In this document: positions 32,912-41,030 of the stretch, in pieces
Layout: each line of letters begins with the position of its first letter
Position numbering within the stretch: the first letter of the stretch is position 1
Assembly: GCA_003550565.1 (NCBI GenBank)
Contig: PUKQ01000011.1
Location: 1 to 41,171, forward strand
DNA: 41,171 nucleotides
Origin: Syntrophomonadaceae bacterium
GTDB taxonomy: Bacteria > Bacillota > Dethiobacteria > DTU022 > PWGO01
Reading direction: 5' to 3'
Made by a program: the position numbers and the translations under genes
The notes under the pieces: generated by a model
Seen by the model: the letters and a program-made list of their open reading frames with translations, nothing else
What the model was told of the DNA's origin: nothing
The model's database searches: none

Positions 32912-34331
32912 TTTCATCACCTCCCTTCTCCGAAAGAGGTATTTCTATCTTAATAGCAGTTCCCTGATTTGGTGAAGATTCCAGGAAGAAAGTTCCTCCT
33001 ACAAGCTCAATCCTTTCTTGCATGGAAGTAAGCCCCATTCCTATCTTGCTTTCCCGGTTAAAATTTTCCAGATCTATTCCGATGCCGTTATCCTCTATAA
33101 CTACTTCTGCCATATCGGTAGTAGCATTGATGAAGATCCATACTTTACTAGCCTGTGCATGCTTGTAAATATTGGTTAAGGCCTCCTGGACGACCCGATA
33201 AATAGAAACCTCAATCTCCGACGGCAGCCTTCTTTCGTCCAGCCCATGTATTTGTAGGTTTATTTCCCAACCTTCTTGGTTTCTCCAGTATCTATCAATA
33301 AAAGACTCGAGAGCCGCTTTTAATCCCAGGTCTACCAAAAGGGTGGGAGTTAGCTTCCAAGCCAGGAGTCGGACCTGTTCCAGAGATTGCATAAGTAGCT
33401 GGCGAAAATCCTCGATTTTTTCTTTTAATTCTGCCGTATCTTTTGAGTCTTCCATAAATTTTAAAGAAATCATTAGTGTACTTAAAGTGGGGCCTGTTTC
33501 ATCATGGAGTTCCCGGGCTACCCGCTGCCGCTCCTCCTCCTGAGAATTAATTATCTTACCCAAAAGAGAATCGCGTGTTTTTTTGGTTTGTGAAAGACGC
33601 TGAGTCATAGAATTAAAGGCATCGGCCAGTTCACTTAACTCATCGCCGGTATTTACTTTTACCTGCTGGGACAAATCTCCTTCGGAAACAGCCTTTACCG
33701 AATTAAGGAGAGAATTAATTGGCTTAATAAAGGTAACCGTGGAAATAAAATAAACGCCGGTGCCGGTAACCAGAAAAGTAAGCAGCGAAATAAGCAAAAT
33801 CTGCCATGTGGTATCCGAGATAGCGGATTGTACGCTATAATCAATTACTCCCAGACGAACCATAATTTCCGGATCGGGTCCTTCAAAGACAGGAGCGGCA
33901 ACATCTCGCAGAATTCCTTTTTCCGTGGTGAATTTTTGCACATCAACTGATTCGCTTCCGCTTAAAGTATGCTCCACCTGAAAGAGATCCGGAGGGAAAT
34001 AATCTTGAAATGTATGCACTAAAATATTTTCTTCGTTGTCCACCATCAAAACGTAAAACACGTCCTGGTTGCCTTCCTTGGTGCTATAAGCCAGGTCATA
34101 GAGGTCAAAGATATTATTAGTTAAAGCCGGTTCCACGCTTCTGGCTGCCAGGTTTTGAGCCATGGAAACACTTTTTTCATTAAGCTGTTCTTCCAGACGG
34201 GCCCTTAATGCCGTGTGGGCGTAAACCATGGTAATAAGAGTAAGAATCAGAGTAATTCCTAACACAATAGCTATAATTTTTACACGTATTCCCGGCAAAT
34301 ATTTTTTGAAATAATTAGGCAGCCTTTTCAA
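32892..34331 (-). CDS. Sensor histidine kinase (HisKA_3 type) with HAMP domain
   Basis: A 479-aa kinase: membrane helix at about 17-40, an extracytoplasmic sensor region (about 41-180), a second helix (about 182-205), HAMP (about 206-258), then the HisKA_3 dimerisation domain with the phospho-acceptor His in VARELHDETG and an HATPase with EDNGIGID and GMGLTSMQER. TTG 34331 follows GGAGG by 8 bases and overlaps the stop codon of the upstream gene by 4 bases (TTGA), so translation is coupled. Its partner regulator overlaps at the other end. It would receive its signal from the PhnD-like lipoprotein encoded first in the operon. Confidence 0.94.
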   Translation of the reverse strand: MKRLPNYFKKYLPGIRVKIIAIVLGITLILTLITMVYAHTALRARLEEQLNEKSVSMAQNLAARSVEPALTNNIFDLYDLAYSTKEGNQDVFYVLMVDNEENILVHTFQDYFPPDLFQVEHTLSGSESVDVQKFTTEKGILRDVAAPVFEGPDPEIMVRLGVIDYSVQSAISDTTWQILLISLLTFLVTGTGVYFISTVTFIKPINSLLNSVKAVSEGDLSQQVKVNTGDELSELADAFNSMTQRLSQTKKTRDSLLGKIINSQEEERQRVARELHDETGPTLSTLMISLKFMEDSKDTAELKEKIEDFRQLLMQSLEQVRLLAWKLTPTLLVDLGLKAALESFIDRYWRNQEGWEINLQIHGLDERRLPSEIEVSIYRVVQEALTNIYKHAQASKVWIFINATTDMAEVVIEDNGIGIDLENFNRESKIGMGLTSMQERIELVGGTFFLESSPNQGTAIKIEIPLSEKGGDENFIQNS

Positions 34332-35296
34332 TTGAGATCCTCCCAGATTTCCCGTAATTGATTAAAAAATTCATAATCAACCTCCCCTGGAGAAAGAAAG
34401 CGTTCCATTCTCAACTCTGCCAATGCTTTTCGACCATCTTCTTCTCTGTGCATCTCCAATAAAACATTTTGCAGTTTTTCCTTTAGTTCTTCCGGTAAAT
34501 TTTTATTTACAACAAGAGGTACATATCCTACCCGGGAGGAACTTTCGATTATTTGCAGATTTTCTTTCAATTCCGGATTATTCTCCACCAGATAATCGAA
34601 AACCAGGCTATTTACTGCACCTCCTCCTATCCAACCCTCTGCTACTGCCAGGACAGAGTTTTCAGGGTTGTAGCTGTAAAAATAATCTGCAAAAAAAGTG
34701 CCAGGATCGTCTCCAGCCTGTTCCAGTAGATGTATCGGATATAAATTCCCGGAAAAGGAAAGGGGATCTGTAAATACAAAAGTTTCTCCCTGTAAGTCTT
34801 TAAAGCGGTCAAAATTATCTTTTGCAGAAGCTATTATGTGGGTCTTGTAAAATATCTGCCCCTCTACTTGAGGAATTGCCAGTACTTCATATTCTTCCGT
34901 CTCTTTAATTTCCATATAAGAAGCCGGACATAATAGTGCCACATCCACCATGTTCTGCTTCAAAAGTTGGGTTACTTCCCCATGAGAAGAGCGCATTACC
35001 AGTTCCACCGGATGTTCTATTTTTTCCGGCAGGTAAGAAAGTAAAGTTCGGTAACTTTCCCGCGACTGAGGAGAAGAAAATACTGGTGCTATAGTTATGC
35101 GAAGGTAAGGCTTATCTTCGTAAAATGAATTATCATCCTGAGGTTCATAATGTGGAGTAGGTGTTGTAACTATATCTTCCTCCTCCGAGGGTTCCAGGCT
35201 AATTTCCGGATAGCTTGGCTGGCAACCCGAGGTGCATAGCAATAGGAAAATAATTGTCAAAAAAATAATTTGCAGGTTAAAATTTTTAATTATCAT
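34328..35296 (-). CDS. PhnD-like substrate-binding lipoprotein linked to a kinase
   Basis: A 322-aa lipoprotein. The track start is 40 codons early; ATG 35296 lies about 10 bases from AAAGGA and gives a clean signal peptide ending in the lipobox TSGC. After an acidic linker comes a domain of the phosphate/phosphonate ABC-transporter binding family (ITIAPVFSSPQSRESYRTLLSYL, VDVALLCPASY, GQIFYKTHIIA, FTDPLSFSGNLYPIHLL). No transporter genes are present. Instead it is followed directly by a kinase and a regulator with overlaps. It therefore probably acts as an extracytoplasmic sensor rather than in uptake. The ligand is unknown. Confidence 0.87.
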   Translation of the reverse strand: MIIKNFNLQIIFLTIIFLLLCTSGCQPSYPEISLEPSEEEDIVTTPTPHYEPQDDNSFYEDKPYLRITIAPVFSSPQSRESYRTLLSYLPEKIEHPVELVMRSSHGEVTQLLKQNMVDVALLCPASYMEIKETEEYEVLAIPQVEGQIFYKTHIIASAKDNFDRFKDLQGETFVFTDPLSFSGNLYPIHLLEQAGDDPGTFFADYFYSYNPENSVLAVAEGWIGGGAVNSLVFDYLVENNPELKENLQIIESSSRVGYVPLVVNKNLPEELKEKLQNVLLEMHREEDGRKALAELRMERFLSPGEVDYEFFNQLREIWEDLN

Positions 35297-35385
35297 TAGT
35301 GGACAATCCTTTTTAAAAGTTCTATTATAAGCATTATACCAGAAGATTAAAACTTTCCCAATTAAGGCAAATCCCTTATTATTTA

Positions 35386-35409
35386 TGAGGGAATTCCCTG
35401 ATTTTGTGA
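35386..35409. promoter_or_regulatory. Palindrome upstream of the sensor operon
   Basis: A perfect 10-bp palindrome GGGAATTCCC sits in an AT-rich stretch about 90 bases before the PhnD-like gene. A partial copy (GTGAATTCCC) lies at about 32200, near the other end of the operon. It could be a regulator-binding site. This is inference from position only. Confidence 0.35.
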
Positions 35410-35646
35410 TTAACATATGTTAATTAAATTATAAAAATATAATATAACTATGGTGGGCGCTGATATTCTAAGAGCTCGAGCTTTTTTAGATAAGGGTGGG
35501 GCTTAGATCTTAGGAGTATGTTAAAATTATATTATACAAGGAGTTACATGACCCCTGTTTATGGTTTTTTAACATAAAAGAATTATAATTACATCTAATT
35601 ATTTTTTTGCGTATAATTATACAAAGAAAAAATGGGAGAAATAAAT

Positions 35647-36786
35647 ATGACACAAAGCATAGAACTGATTGCCACGGCTACTTTTGGGTTAGAGGCTGTG
35701 GTTGCTCAGGAAATTAAAGATTTGGGTTATGAAAACGTTAAAGTAGAAAACGGAAGGGTTGTTTATGCTGCGGACATGAAAGCTATTTGTCGCTCAAATC
35801 TTTGGTTGCGGTCAGCAGATAGAGTTCGCTTAAAAGTCGGTGAATTTAAGGCAACTACTTTTGATGAACTGTTTGAAAATACCAAAGCATTGCCCTGGAC
35901 TGAGATTATACCAGCAAATGCAGCGTTTCCTGTTGATGGAAAGTCTGTGAAATCTACTCTGTATAGTATTTCTGACTGTCAGGCAATTGTAAAAAAAGCT
36001 GTGGTAGAAAGCATGCGAACCTCATTTAATAAAGAATGGTTTGAAGAAAGTGGTCCACTTTATAGAATTGAGGTAGCACTATGGAAAGACATTGCTACGT
36101 TAACCATTGACACGAGTGGCCCCGGATTACATAAGCGCGGTTATCGGATAGAGAAAAGTTCTTCTCCTTTAAGGGAAAACCTGGCAGCAGCTATGATTAT
36201 GTTGGCTCGTTGGAATCCGCATATTCCTTTAATCGATCCTTTTTGCGGTGCCGGTACTATTCCCATAGAAGCTGCGTTAATGGGACGTAATATTGCCCCG
36301 GGGATGCAGCGTAATTTTGTTTCAGAAGCATGGCCTAATATATCGAAAAGCTTTTGGAAAGAAGCTAGAGAAGAAGCCTCTAACTCAGCGACTAAAGATA
36401 TTAGCTTGTATATTATGGGGATGGACAGCGATCCTCGGGTGTTGAAAAATGCCAGAAAAAATGCCCATGCAGCGGGAGTAGAAAATGATATACATTTTCA
36501 AGAATCTTCATTTAATAAAATAAGTTCACGGAAAAAATATGGGAAAATTATATGTAATCCTCCCTATGGTGAGCGCCAGGGGGACTTGCAAGAAGTGGAA
36601 GGTCTTTATAAAGAAATGGGGAAAATTTTTAGCGAGCTGGACACCTGGTCATTCTACATATTGTCCCCACATTCGAAATTTGAGCAATTATTTGGCAAAA
36701 AAGCTACCAAAAAAAGGAAGCTATACAACGGCAATATCAAAGTCCATTATTATCAGTTTTTTGGGCCAGCTCCCCCTACTAAGTAA
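35647..36786 (+). CDS. rlmL: THUMP-domain RNA guanine-N2 methyltransferase (RlmL/YpsC-like)
   Basis: A 379-aa protein. An N-terminal ferredoxin-like/THUMP region (about 1-160) binds RNA. The SAM-dependent methyltransferase follows, with DPFCGAGTIPIEAAL, MDSDPRVLKNARKNA and the catalytic NPPYG. It matches the YpsC/RlmL family that methylates guanine N2 in 23S rRNA; the exact base is inferred. The track start ATG 35632 is five codons early. ATG 35647 lies 7-8 bases after GGGAGA and gives MTQSIELIATATFG, the usual beginning. It appears monocistronic. The 215-base upstream gap has several AT-rich, promoter-like stretches but nothing I can single out. Confidence 0.92.
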   Translation: MTQSIELIATATFGLEAVVAQEIKDLGYENVKVENGRVVYAADMKAICRSNLWLRSADRVRLKVGEFKATTFDELFENTKALPWTEIIPANAAFPVDGKSVKSTLYSISDCQAIVKKAVVESMRTSFNKEWFEESGPLYRIEVALWKDIATLTIDTSGPGLHKRGYRIEKSSSPLRENLAAAMIMLARWNPHIPLIDPFCGAGTIPIEAALMGRNIAPGMQRNFVSEAWPNISKSFWKEAREEASNSATKDISLYIMGMDSDPRVLKNARKNAHAAGVENDIHFQESSFNKISSRKKYGKIICNPPYGERQGDLQEVEGLYKEMGKIFSELDTWSFYILSPHSKFEQLFGKKATKKRKLYNGNIKVHYYQFFGPAPPTK

Positions 36787-36908
36787 AATTTGTTGCTCGG
36801 TGAAAGGAGTTTTGAGAATAATTATTTTATATAATAAAGATATCTAACTACATATATAAACTGTAGAATATCTTGCAAAAATTTGATGTATTATAGCATT
36901 TTCACTTA

Positions 36909-36937
36909 TTGAATCTAGCTAGAGAAAATGATATACT
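36909..36937 (+). promoter_or_regulatory. Probable promoter of the tRNA-Ser(GGA)/SRP RNA unit
   Basis: TTGAAT, a 17-base spacer and TATACT, the same -10 box as the first tRNA-Ser promoter. It lies 140 bases before the tRNA. The rest of the 290-base gap holds no gene that I can see. Confidence 0.5.
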
Positions 36938-37076
36938 TTGCGTACGCGGCGGGAAAGGTAAAAGCCTTAGGAAATATAATATGCAAAAATAAGTGGTTAT
37001 ATAATCTATTATTAAAGAAGAGAACTAGCCAGCGAAAATGTTAACAAATAAGTTTTAAGGTAAAACCTTACTGCGT

Positions 37077-37171
37077 GGAGAGATGGCTGAGTGGTCGAAG
37101 GCGCTCGCCTGGAAAGCGAGTAGGCGGGGCAAAACCTCGCCTCGAGGGTTCGAATCCCTCTCTCTCCGCCA
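37077..37171 (+). tRNA. tRNA-Ser(GGA)
   Basis: The acceptor stem GGAGAGA/TCTCTCC, the long variable arm (GGCGGGGCAAAACCTCGCC), the T-arm GGGTTCGAATCCC and an encoded CCA are visible. The anticodon loop CTGGAAA gives GGA, which reads UCC/UCU. With the other three it completes a UGA/GCU/CGA/GGA serine set within the window. It lies 12 bases before the SRP RNA. Confidence 0.97.
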
Positions 37172-37183
37172 TTTTTAATTTTA

Positions 37184-37452
37184 GGCCGTGCTAGACGGGA
37201 AGATAGCGGTGTCCTGAACCCGCAATCCGCTACAGCGGGGTTGAATTCCTGCCCGCGGCCTTTTAGTTCTCAGGGCTGCTTCAAGAAAGTGGTGAAGAAA
37301 GTTTGGTCCTGTGCGGCGCAACCTCATGAACCCCGTCAGATCCGGGAGGAAGCAGCGGTAAGTGAGTAGTTGCGGGTGCCACGGGGTTGCCGAACCGGAG
37401 CTAACTGCTTGAATTCCGCCTGAGAACGAAGGTCAACGGTAGGTGCACGGCC
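37184..37452 (+). ncRNA. ffs: Signal recognition particle RNA (large type)
   Basis: The hallmark domain IV is present: GTCAGATCCGGGAGGAAGCAGC, with the GGAA-type tetraloop and the SRP54-binding internal loop. The 5' end GGCCGTGC pairs with the 3' end GCACGGCC, closing a molecule of about 269 nt. This is the long Bacillus-type SRP RNA with an Alu domain, rather than the short 4.5S form. The position between tRNA-Ser and dnaX is shared by many Bacillota. It forms the RNA core of the particle that targets membrane and secreted proteins. Confidence 0.96.
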
Positions 37453-37534
37453 TAATTTATTTAATTTTGTTCCTCAAGTATTAATGATCATTCAGGGAAA
37501 AAGGTAATAAAGATCTTAGGAAGGAGATAAAAGG

Positions 37535-39436
37535 TTGTCTTACCAGAGTTTATACCGCAGATGGCGGCCAATGCAGTTTAGTGAAGTTGTTGGACAGGAA
37601 CATATTACCAGAACCTTGCAAAATGCCATAGCCCGCCATAATGTTTCCCATGCTTATCTTTTTTGTGGCCCTCGTGGAACAGGTAAAACTACCGTGGCCA
37701 AAATCTTGGCCCGGGCGGCAAATTGTAATAATTTAACAATGGCGGAGCCATGTGGAGAATGTGATTCTTGCCAGCAGATTCTAACCGGTTCATCTATGGA
37801 TGTTTTTGAACTTGATGCTGCTTCTAACCGTGGTATAGATGAAGTACGGGATTTAAGGGAAAGAACGCGCTATGCACCCAGTGAAGGACAAAATAATGTA
37901 TATATAATTGATGAAGTACATATGCTTACTCAGGAAGCTTTTAATGCCTTATTGAAAACATTAGAAGAACCTCCTTCAGGAGTTCTTTTTATACTTGCCA
38001 CTACTGAGCCCTACAAATTGCCATCTACTGTTGTTTCCCGCTGTCAACGGCTAGATTTTCGCCTTTTAACTGCCTCAGAAGTAAAAGAGAGGCTTAAAGA
38101 AATTGCATCTGTAGAAGAATGGAATTATGAAGAAGAGGCAATTGCGTTGATAGCCCAGCTTTCTGAAGGCGCTATTCGTGACGCACTGGGCTTATTGGAG
38201 CAGGCGTGTGCTTTTGGCGAAGGTCATGTTACTGCTGAAATGGTGTACACTCTTGCCGGATTAGCTAGAGAAGAAACAGTTAAGCAAATGGTAGAAGCAT
38301 TAGCTGAGGAAGATATTGTGAAAGGGCTGAAAGTAATTCGCGATGTAACTTTTGGCGGAAAAGATTTATACTTATTCCTAAAAGAACAGATTTTGTTTCT
38401 TAAACAGTTACTGGTAGCGCAGGCGGCAGGCCCGGATGTAATTGAGGAGCAAAGATACCGAGAATCTGCTCTGGAATATAAAGATAGATTCCATCGCAAT
38501 TCGCTCCTGGAAATGATTTCTATTCTTCACCAGGCAAGTGGGGAGATACGTTTTACCGAGCATGCTCATTTTATATTGGAAATAGCCTTTTTAAATTTAC
38601 TAAGAGCCGCTAAAGCTGCTTCAGATGGTGTATCGGAAAGTTTAGAGGAAAAAGCAGAGAAGATAGAAGACAGCCGGGCATTTAAAAAAGAAAGAAAAGA
38701 TAATGGTGATCTTTCAAGTTCAGAACAAACAGGCCATGAAGATCATCAAAATTTAGGTGAAAGGAAAGAAAGTAATTTTTACGAGGATGATGATCCTCCC
38801 GGGGAAGAGGTTTCCAATAATGAGGATGAGGCTGTTTCATCTACTGAGCAAGGTGAACCTGCTACAACGGAAAAAATGTGGGCTCTTATTTTAGAATCTT
38901 TTCAAAAAGATCAAAGTACTCTTGCTTTACTTCAATCATTACGGGTAAAAAAAATGGAGAACAACATTTTTTATGTGAGCTGTGAGCAAAATAAATATCA
39001 TTTTATAAAAAAAATGTTTGCTGATTCAAGTAAGCGCAGGTATATTGAAAAAGAGGCCAGTGAAGTAGCCGGAAAAGACATTCGCCTAATGCTGGTGTCA
39101 TCAGATGGGCAGGAAAATGATAATTCTGAATTGAATAGTGAATCAGGGAAGGTTCAATTAGAGAAAAATGTAGAGGAATCCAATGCAGAAAAACCTCATC
39201 TGGAAAAAACATTACAAGAAGATAATCAAAGTAAAGAAGTGGGTGAGCCGGAAGAAAACAGCTTGCCTTACGATGATCTTTTAGAGGGACAATCCGAGCA
39301 ACTTGAGACAAAGGACGAAGATGTGAACAATAAAAATGACAATGAATCGTCTCGAAATTTCCAACATGATGAAGTTATTATAAAAGAGGCTTTAAGATTG
39401 TTTGAGGGCAGTGAAATAATTGAAAATGAGAATTAA
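37535..39436 (+). CDS. dnaX: DNA polymerase III gamma/tau subunit
   Basis: DnaX is the ATPase of the clamp loader and links it to the polymerase. The Walker A motif GPRGTGKTT, the four-cysteine zinc module (CNNLTMAEPCGECDSC), IIDEVHML and the sensor region LATTEPYKLPSTVVSRCQR are intact. At 633 aa it is full length, with an acidic low-complexity linker (about 370-440), a tau-like domain (about 445-520) and a further acidic tail. TTG 37535 lies 8 bases after GGAG and gives MSYQSLYRRWRP, the standard N-terminus. It is first in the dnaX-ybaB-recR operon, where the gaps are 16 and 30 bases. Confidence 0.97.
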   Translation: MSYQSLYRRWRPMQFSEVVGQEHITRTLQNAIARHNVSHAYLFCGPRGTGKTTVAKILARAANCNNLTMAEPCGECDSCQQILTGSSMDVFELDAASNRGIDEVRDLRERTRYAPSEGQNNVYIIDEVHMLTQEAFNALLKTLEEPPSGVLFILATTEPYKLPSTVVSRCQRLDFRLLTASEVKERLKEIASVEEWNYEEEAIALIAQLSEGAIRDALGLLEQACAFGEGHVTAEMVYTLAGLAREETVKQMVEALAEEDIVKGLKVIRDVTFGGKDLYLFLKEQILFLKQLLVAQAAGPDVIEEQRYRESALEYKDRFHRNSLLEMISILHQASGEIRFTEHAHFILEIAFLNLLRAAKAASDGVSESLEEKAEKIEDSRAFKKERKDNGDLSSSEQTGHEDHQNLGERKESNFYEDDDPPGEEVSNNEDEAVSSTEQGEPATTEKMWALILESFQKDQSTLALLQSLRVKKMENNIFYVSCEQNKYHFIKKMFADSSKRRYIEKEASEVAGKDIRLMLVSSDGQENDNSELNSESGKVQLEKNVEESNAEKPHLEKTLQEDNQSKEVGEPEENSLPYDDLLEGQSEQLETKDEDVNNKNDNESSRNFQHDEVIIKEALRLFEGSEIIENEN

Positions 39437-39452
39437 TTAAGGAGGAGAAAAA

Positions 39453-39767
39453 ATGGCGGATTTTAGTAAAATGATGAAGCAGGTTCAAAAAATGCAGAAT
39501 CAAATGGCAAAATTGCAGGAAGAATTAGCACAAAGAGAATTAGAAGCTACCAGTGGAGGTGGTGCCGTTCGTGCGGTAGCTAATGGTAAAAAGCAACTGC
39601 TTTCCATTGAAATTTCTCCGGAAGTTATAGATCCCGAAGATAAAGATATGTTAGAAGATATGGTTGTAGCTGCTGTCAATGAAGTAATGGAACGTGTGGA
39701 TGACATGACTTCTGAAGAAATGAAAAAAGTTACAGGAGGGCTGGACTTGCCTCCTGGTTTGATGTAG
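39453..39767 (+). CDS. YbaB/EbfC family nucleoid-associated protein
   Basis: A 104-aa protein of the small DNA-binding YbaB/EbfC family. An N-terminal helix rich in M, Q and K (KMMKQVQKMQNQMAKLQEEL) is followed by the conserved TSGGGAVRAVANGKKQLLSIEI and a final helix ending in TGGLDLPPGLM. The dimer binds DNA and shapes the nucleoid. ATG 39453 lies 7 bases after GGAGG. It lies between dnaX and recR, its usual place in Bacillota, where it is called yaaK in Bacillus. Confidence 0.96.
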   Translation: MADFSKMMKQVQKMQNQMAKLQEELAQRELEATSGGGAVRAVANGKKQLLSIEISPEVIDPEDKDMLEDMVVAAVNEVMERVDDMTSEEMKKVTGGLDLPPGLM

Positions 39768-39797
39768 GTGCTTAGATAATTTGAAGGAGGAGCTTCA

Positions 39798-40394
39798 TTG
39801 AGTTATCCACCGGCTTTGGAGGAATTAATCGAGGTTTTTCGCCTTTTCCCGGGAATAGGGGCAAAAACGGCTCAAAGGCTTTCCTTTTTTCTTCTATCTC
39901 AATCTTCTGAAGAAGTAGAACAGATGGCGAGAACCATGGTTTATGCGAAAAGAAGGATAAGTTATTGTTCCGAATGTGCCAGTTTTACGGAAAAAGATCC
40001 CTGTAATATATGTACCGACCCAAAGCGTGAGCAAGAAGTAATATGTGTGGTTCAATTTCCCCGCGATGTGCTTGTTTTGGAAAAAACAGGGCAATACCGA
40101 GGCCTTTATCATGTTTTGCATGGTGCCCTTTCTCCCATTGACGGTATTGGCCCGGAGGAACTTAAAATACCACAGTTAAAGAAAAAAGTAGAAGAAAAAG
40201 GCATCAAGGAAGTGGTAATTGCTACGAATCCCAATGTTGAAGGTGATGCTACTGCAAGCTATCTTTCACGTTTGATTAAACCCTTGGGAGTCAGGGTAAC
40301 ACGGATAGGCTTTGGTCTGCCGGTGGGAGGCGATTTGGAATATGCCGATGAGCTAACTTTGGGAAGGGCTCTGGATGGAAGAATGGATTTATAA
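39798..40394 (+). CDS. recR: Recombination mediator protein RecR
   Basis: RecR, with RecF/RecO, loads RecA at gaps during repair. The 198-aa protein has the helix-hairpin-helix region FPGIGAKTAQRLSFFLL, a zinc finger (CSECASFTEKDPCNIC), a Toprim domain starting VICVVQFPRDVLVLEKTGQY, and a Walker-like C-terminus (GLPVGGDLEYADELTLGRAL). TTG 39798 lies 7 bases after GGAGG. It is the last gene of the dnaX-ybaB-recR operon. Confidence 0.97.
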   Translation: MSYPPALEELIEVFRLFPGIGAKTAQRLSFFLLSQSSEEVEQMARTMVYAKRRISYCSECASFTEKDPCNICTDPKREQEVICVVQFPRDVLVLEKTGQYRGLYHVLHGALSPIDGIGPEELKIPQLKKKVEEKGIKEVVIATNPNVEGDATASYLSRLIKPLGVRVTRIGFGLPVGGDLEYADELTLGRALDGRMDL

Positions 40395-40418
40395 GAATTA
40401 ATTTAAGGGTGTTTAATT

Positions 40419-40946
40419 ATGGATTTTAAAGATTTGGCCAAGAAACGCCGAAGTGTGCGTAGCTTTAAAGAAGATCTTTTGCCCCGGGATTTATTGCGTG
40501 ATTTATTGGAGACGGCTCTTAATGCTCCCAGTGCCGGTAATGTTCAACCATGGAAGTTTACGGTTATCCAATCAAGCCATATAAAAGAAAAATTAGCAGC
40601 TGCAGCTTTAAATCAGAGATGGATATTAGAAGCTCCGGTAGTAGTGGTGGTTCAGATTGACCTGGAGCGTGCATTTAAGACTTACGGCCAACGCGGCTCT
40701 TCGCTTTATGCTATACAGGATACTGCGGCTGCTATTCAGACTTTACTTTTATATGCTACCGATAAAGGAGTTGCTTCTTGCTGGGTAGGTGCATTTGTTG
40801 AAAAAGAGGTTTCGAAGATATTATCACTTTCATCTCATTTGAGACCGGTAGCTTTAATCTCACTAGGGTATGCTGCAGAAGCCCCACCTCCTCCACCCCG
40901 TAGATCTTCGGAAGATGTTATCGATTTTGAAGAAGATATTACCTAA
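40419..40946 (+). CDS. Nitroreductase family flavoprotein
   Basis: A 175-aa single-domain nitroreductase. KKRRSVRSFKED carries the FMN phosphate-binding arginines. LNAPSAGNVQPWKF and ASCWVGAF are the other family motifs. It begins 24 bases after recR and may be co-transcribed. The natural substrate is unknown. The C-terminus has a proline run (APPPPPRRSS). It is only distantly similar to the longer nitroreductase at 19021. Confidence 0.93.
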   Translation: MDFKDLAKKRRSVRSFKEDLLPRDLLRDLLETALNAPSAGNVQPWKFTVIQSSHIKEKLAAAALNQRWILEAPVVVVVQIDLERAFKTYGQRGSSLYAIQDTAAAIQTLLLYATDKGVASCWVGAFVEKEVSKILSLSSHLRPVALISLGYAAEAPPPPPRRSSEDVIDFEEDIT

Positions 40947-41030
40947 ATTAATTCATTAAAATTGTTTGAGCTCATATTCAATGAAACATAGCTATTGGAA
41001 TGATTTGGGCAATTAAAGAAATTTTTTTGA

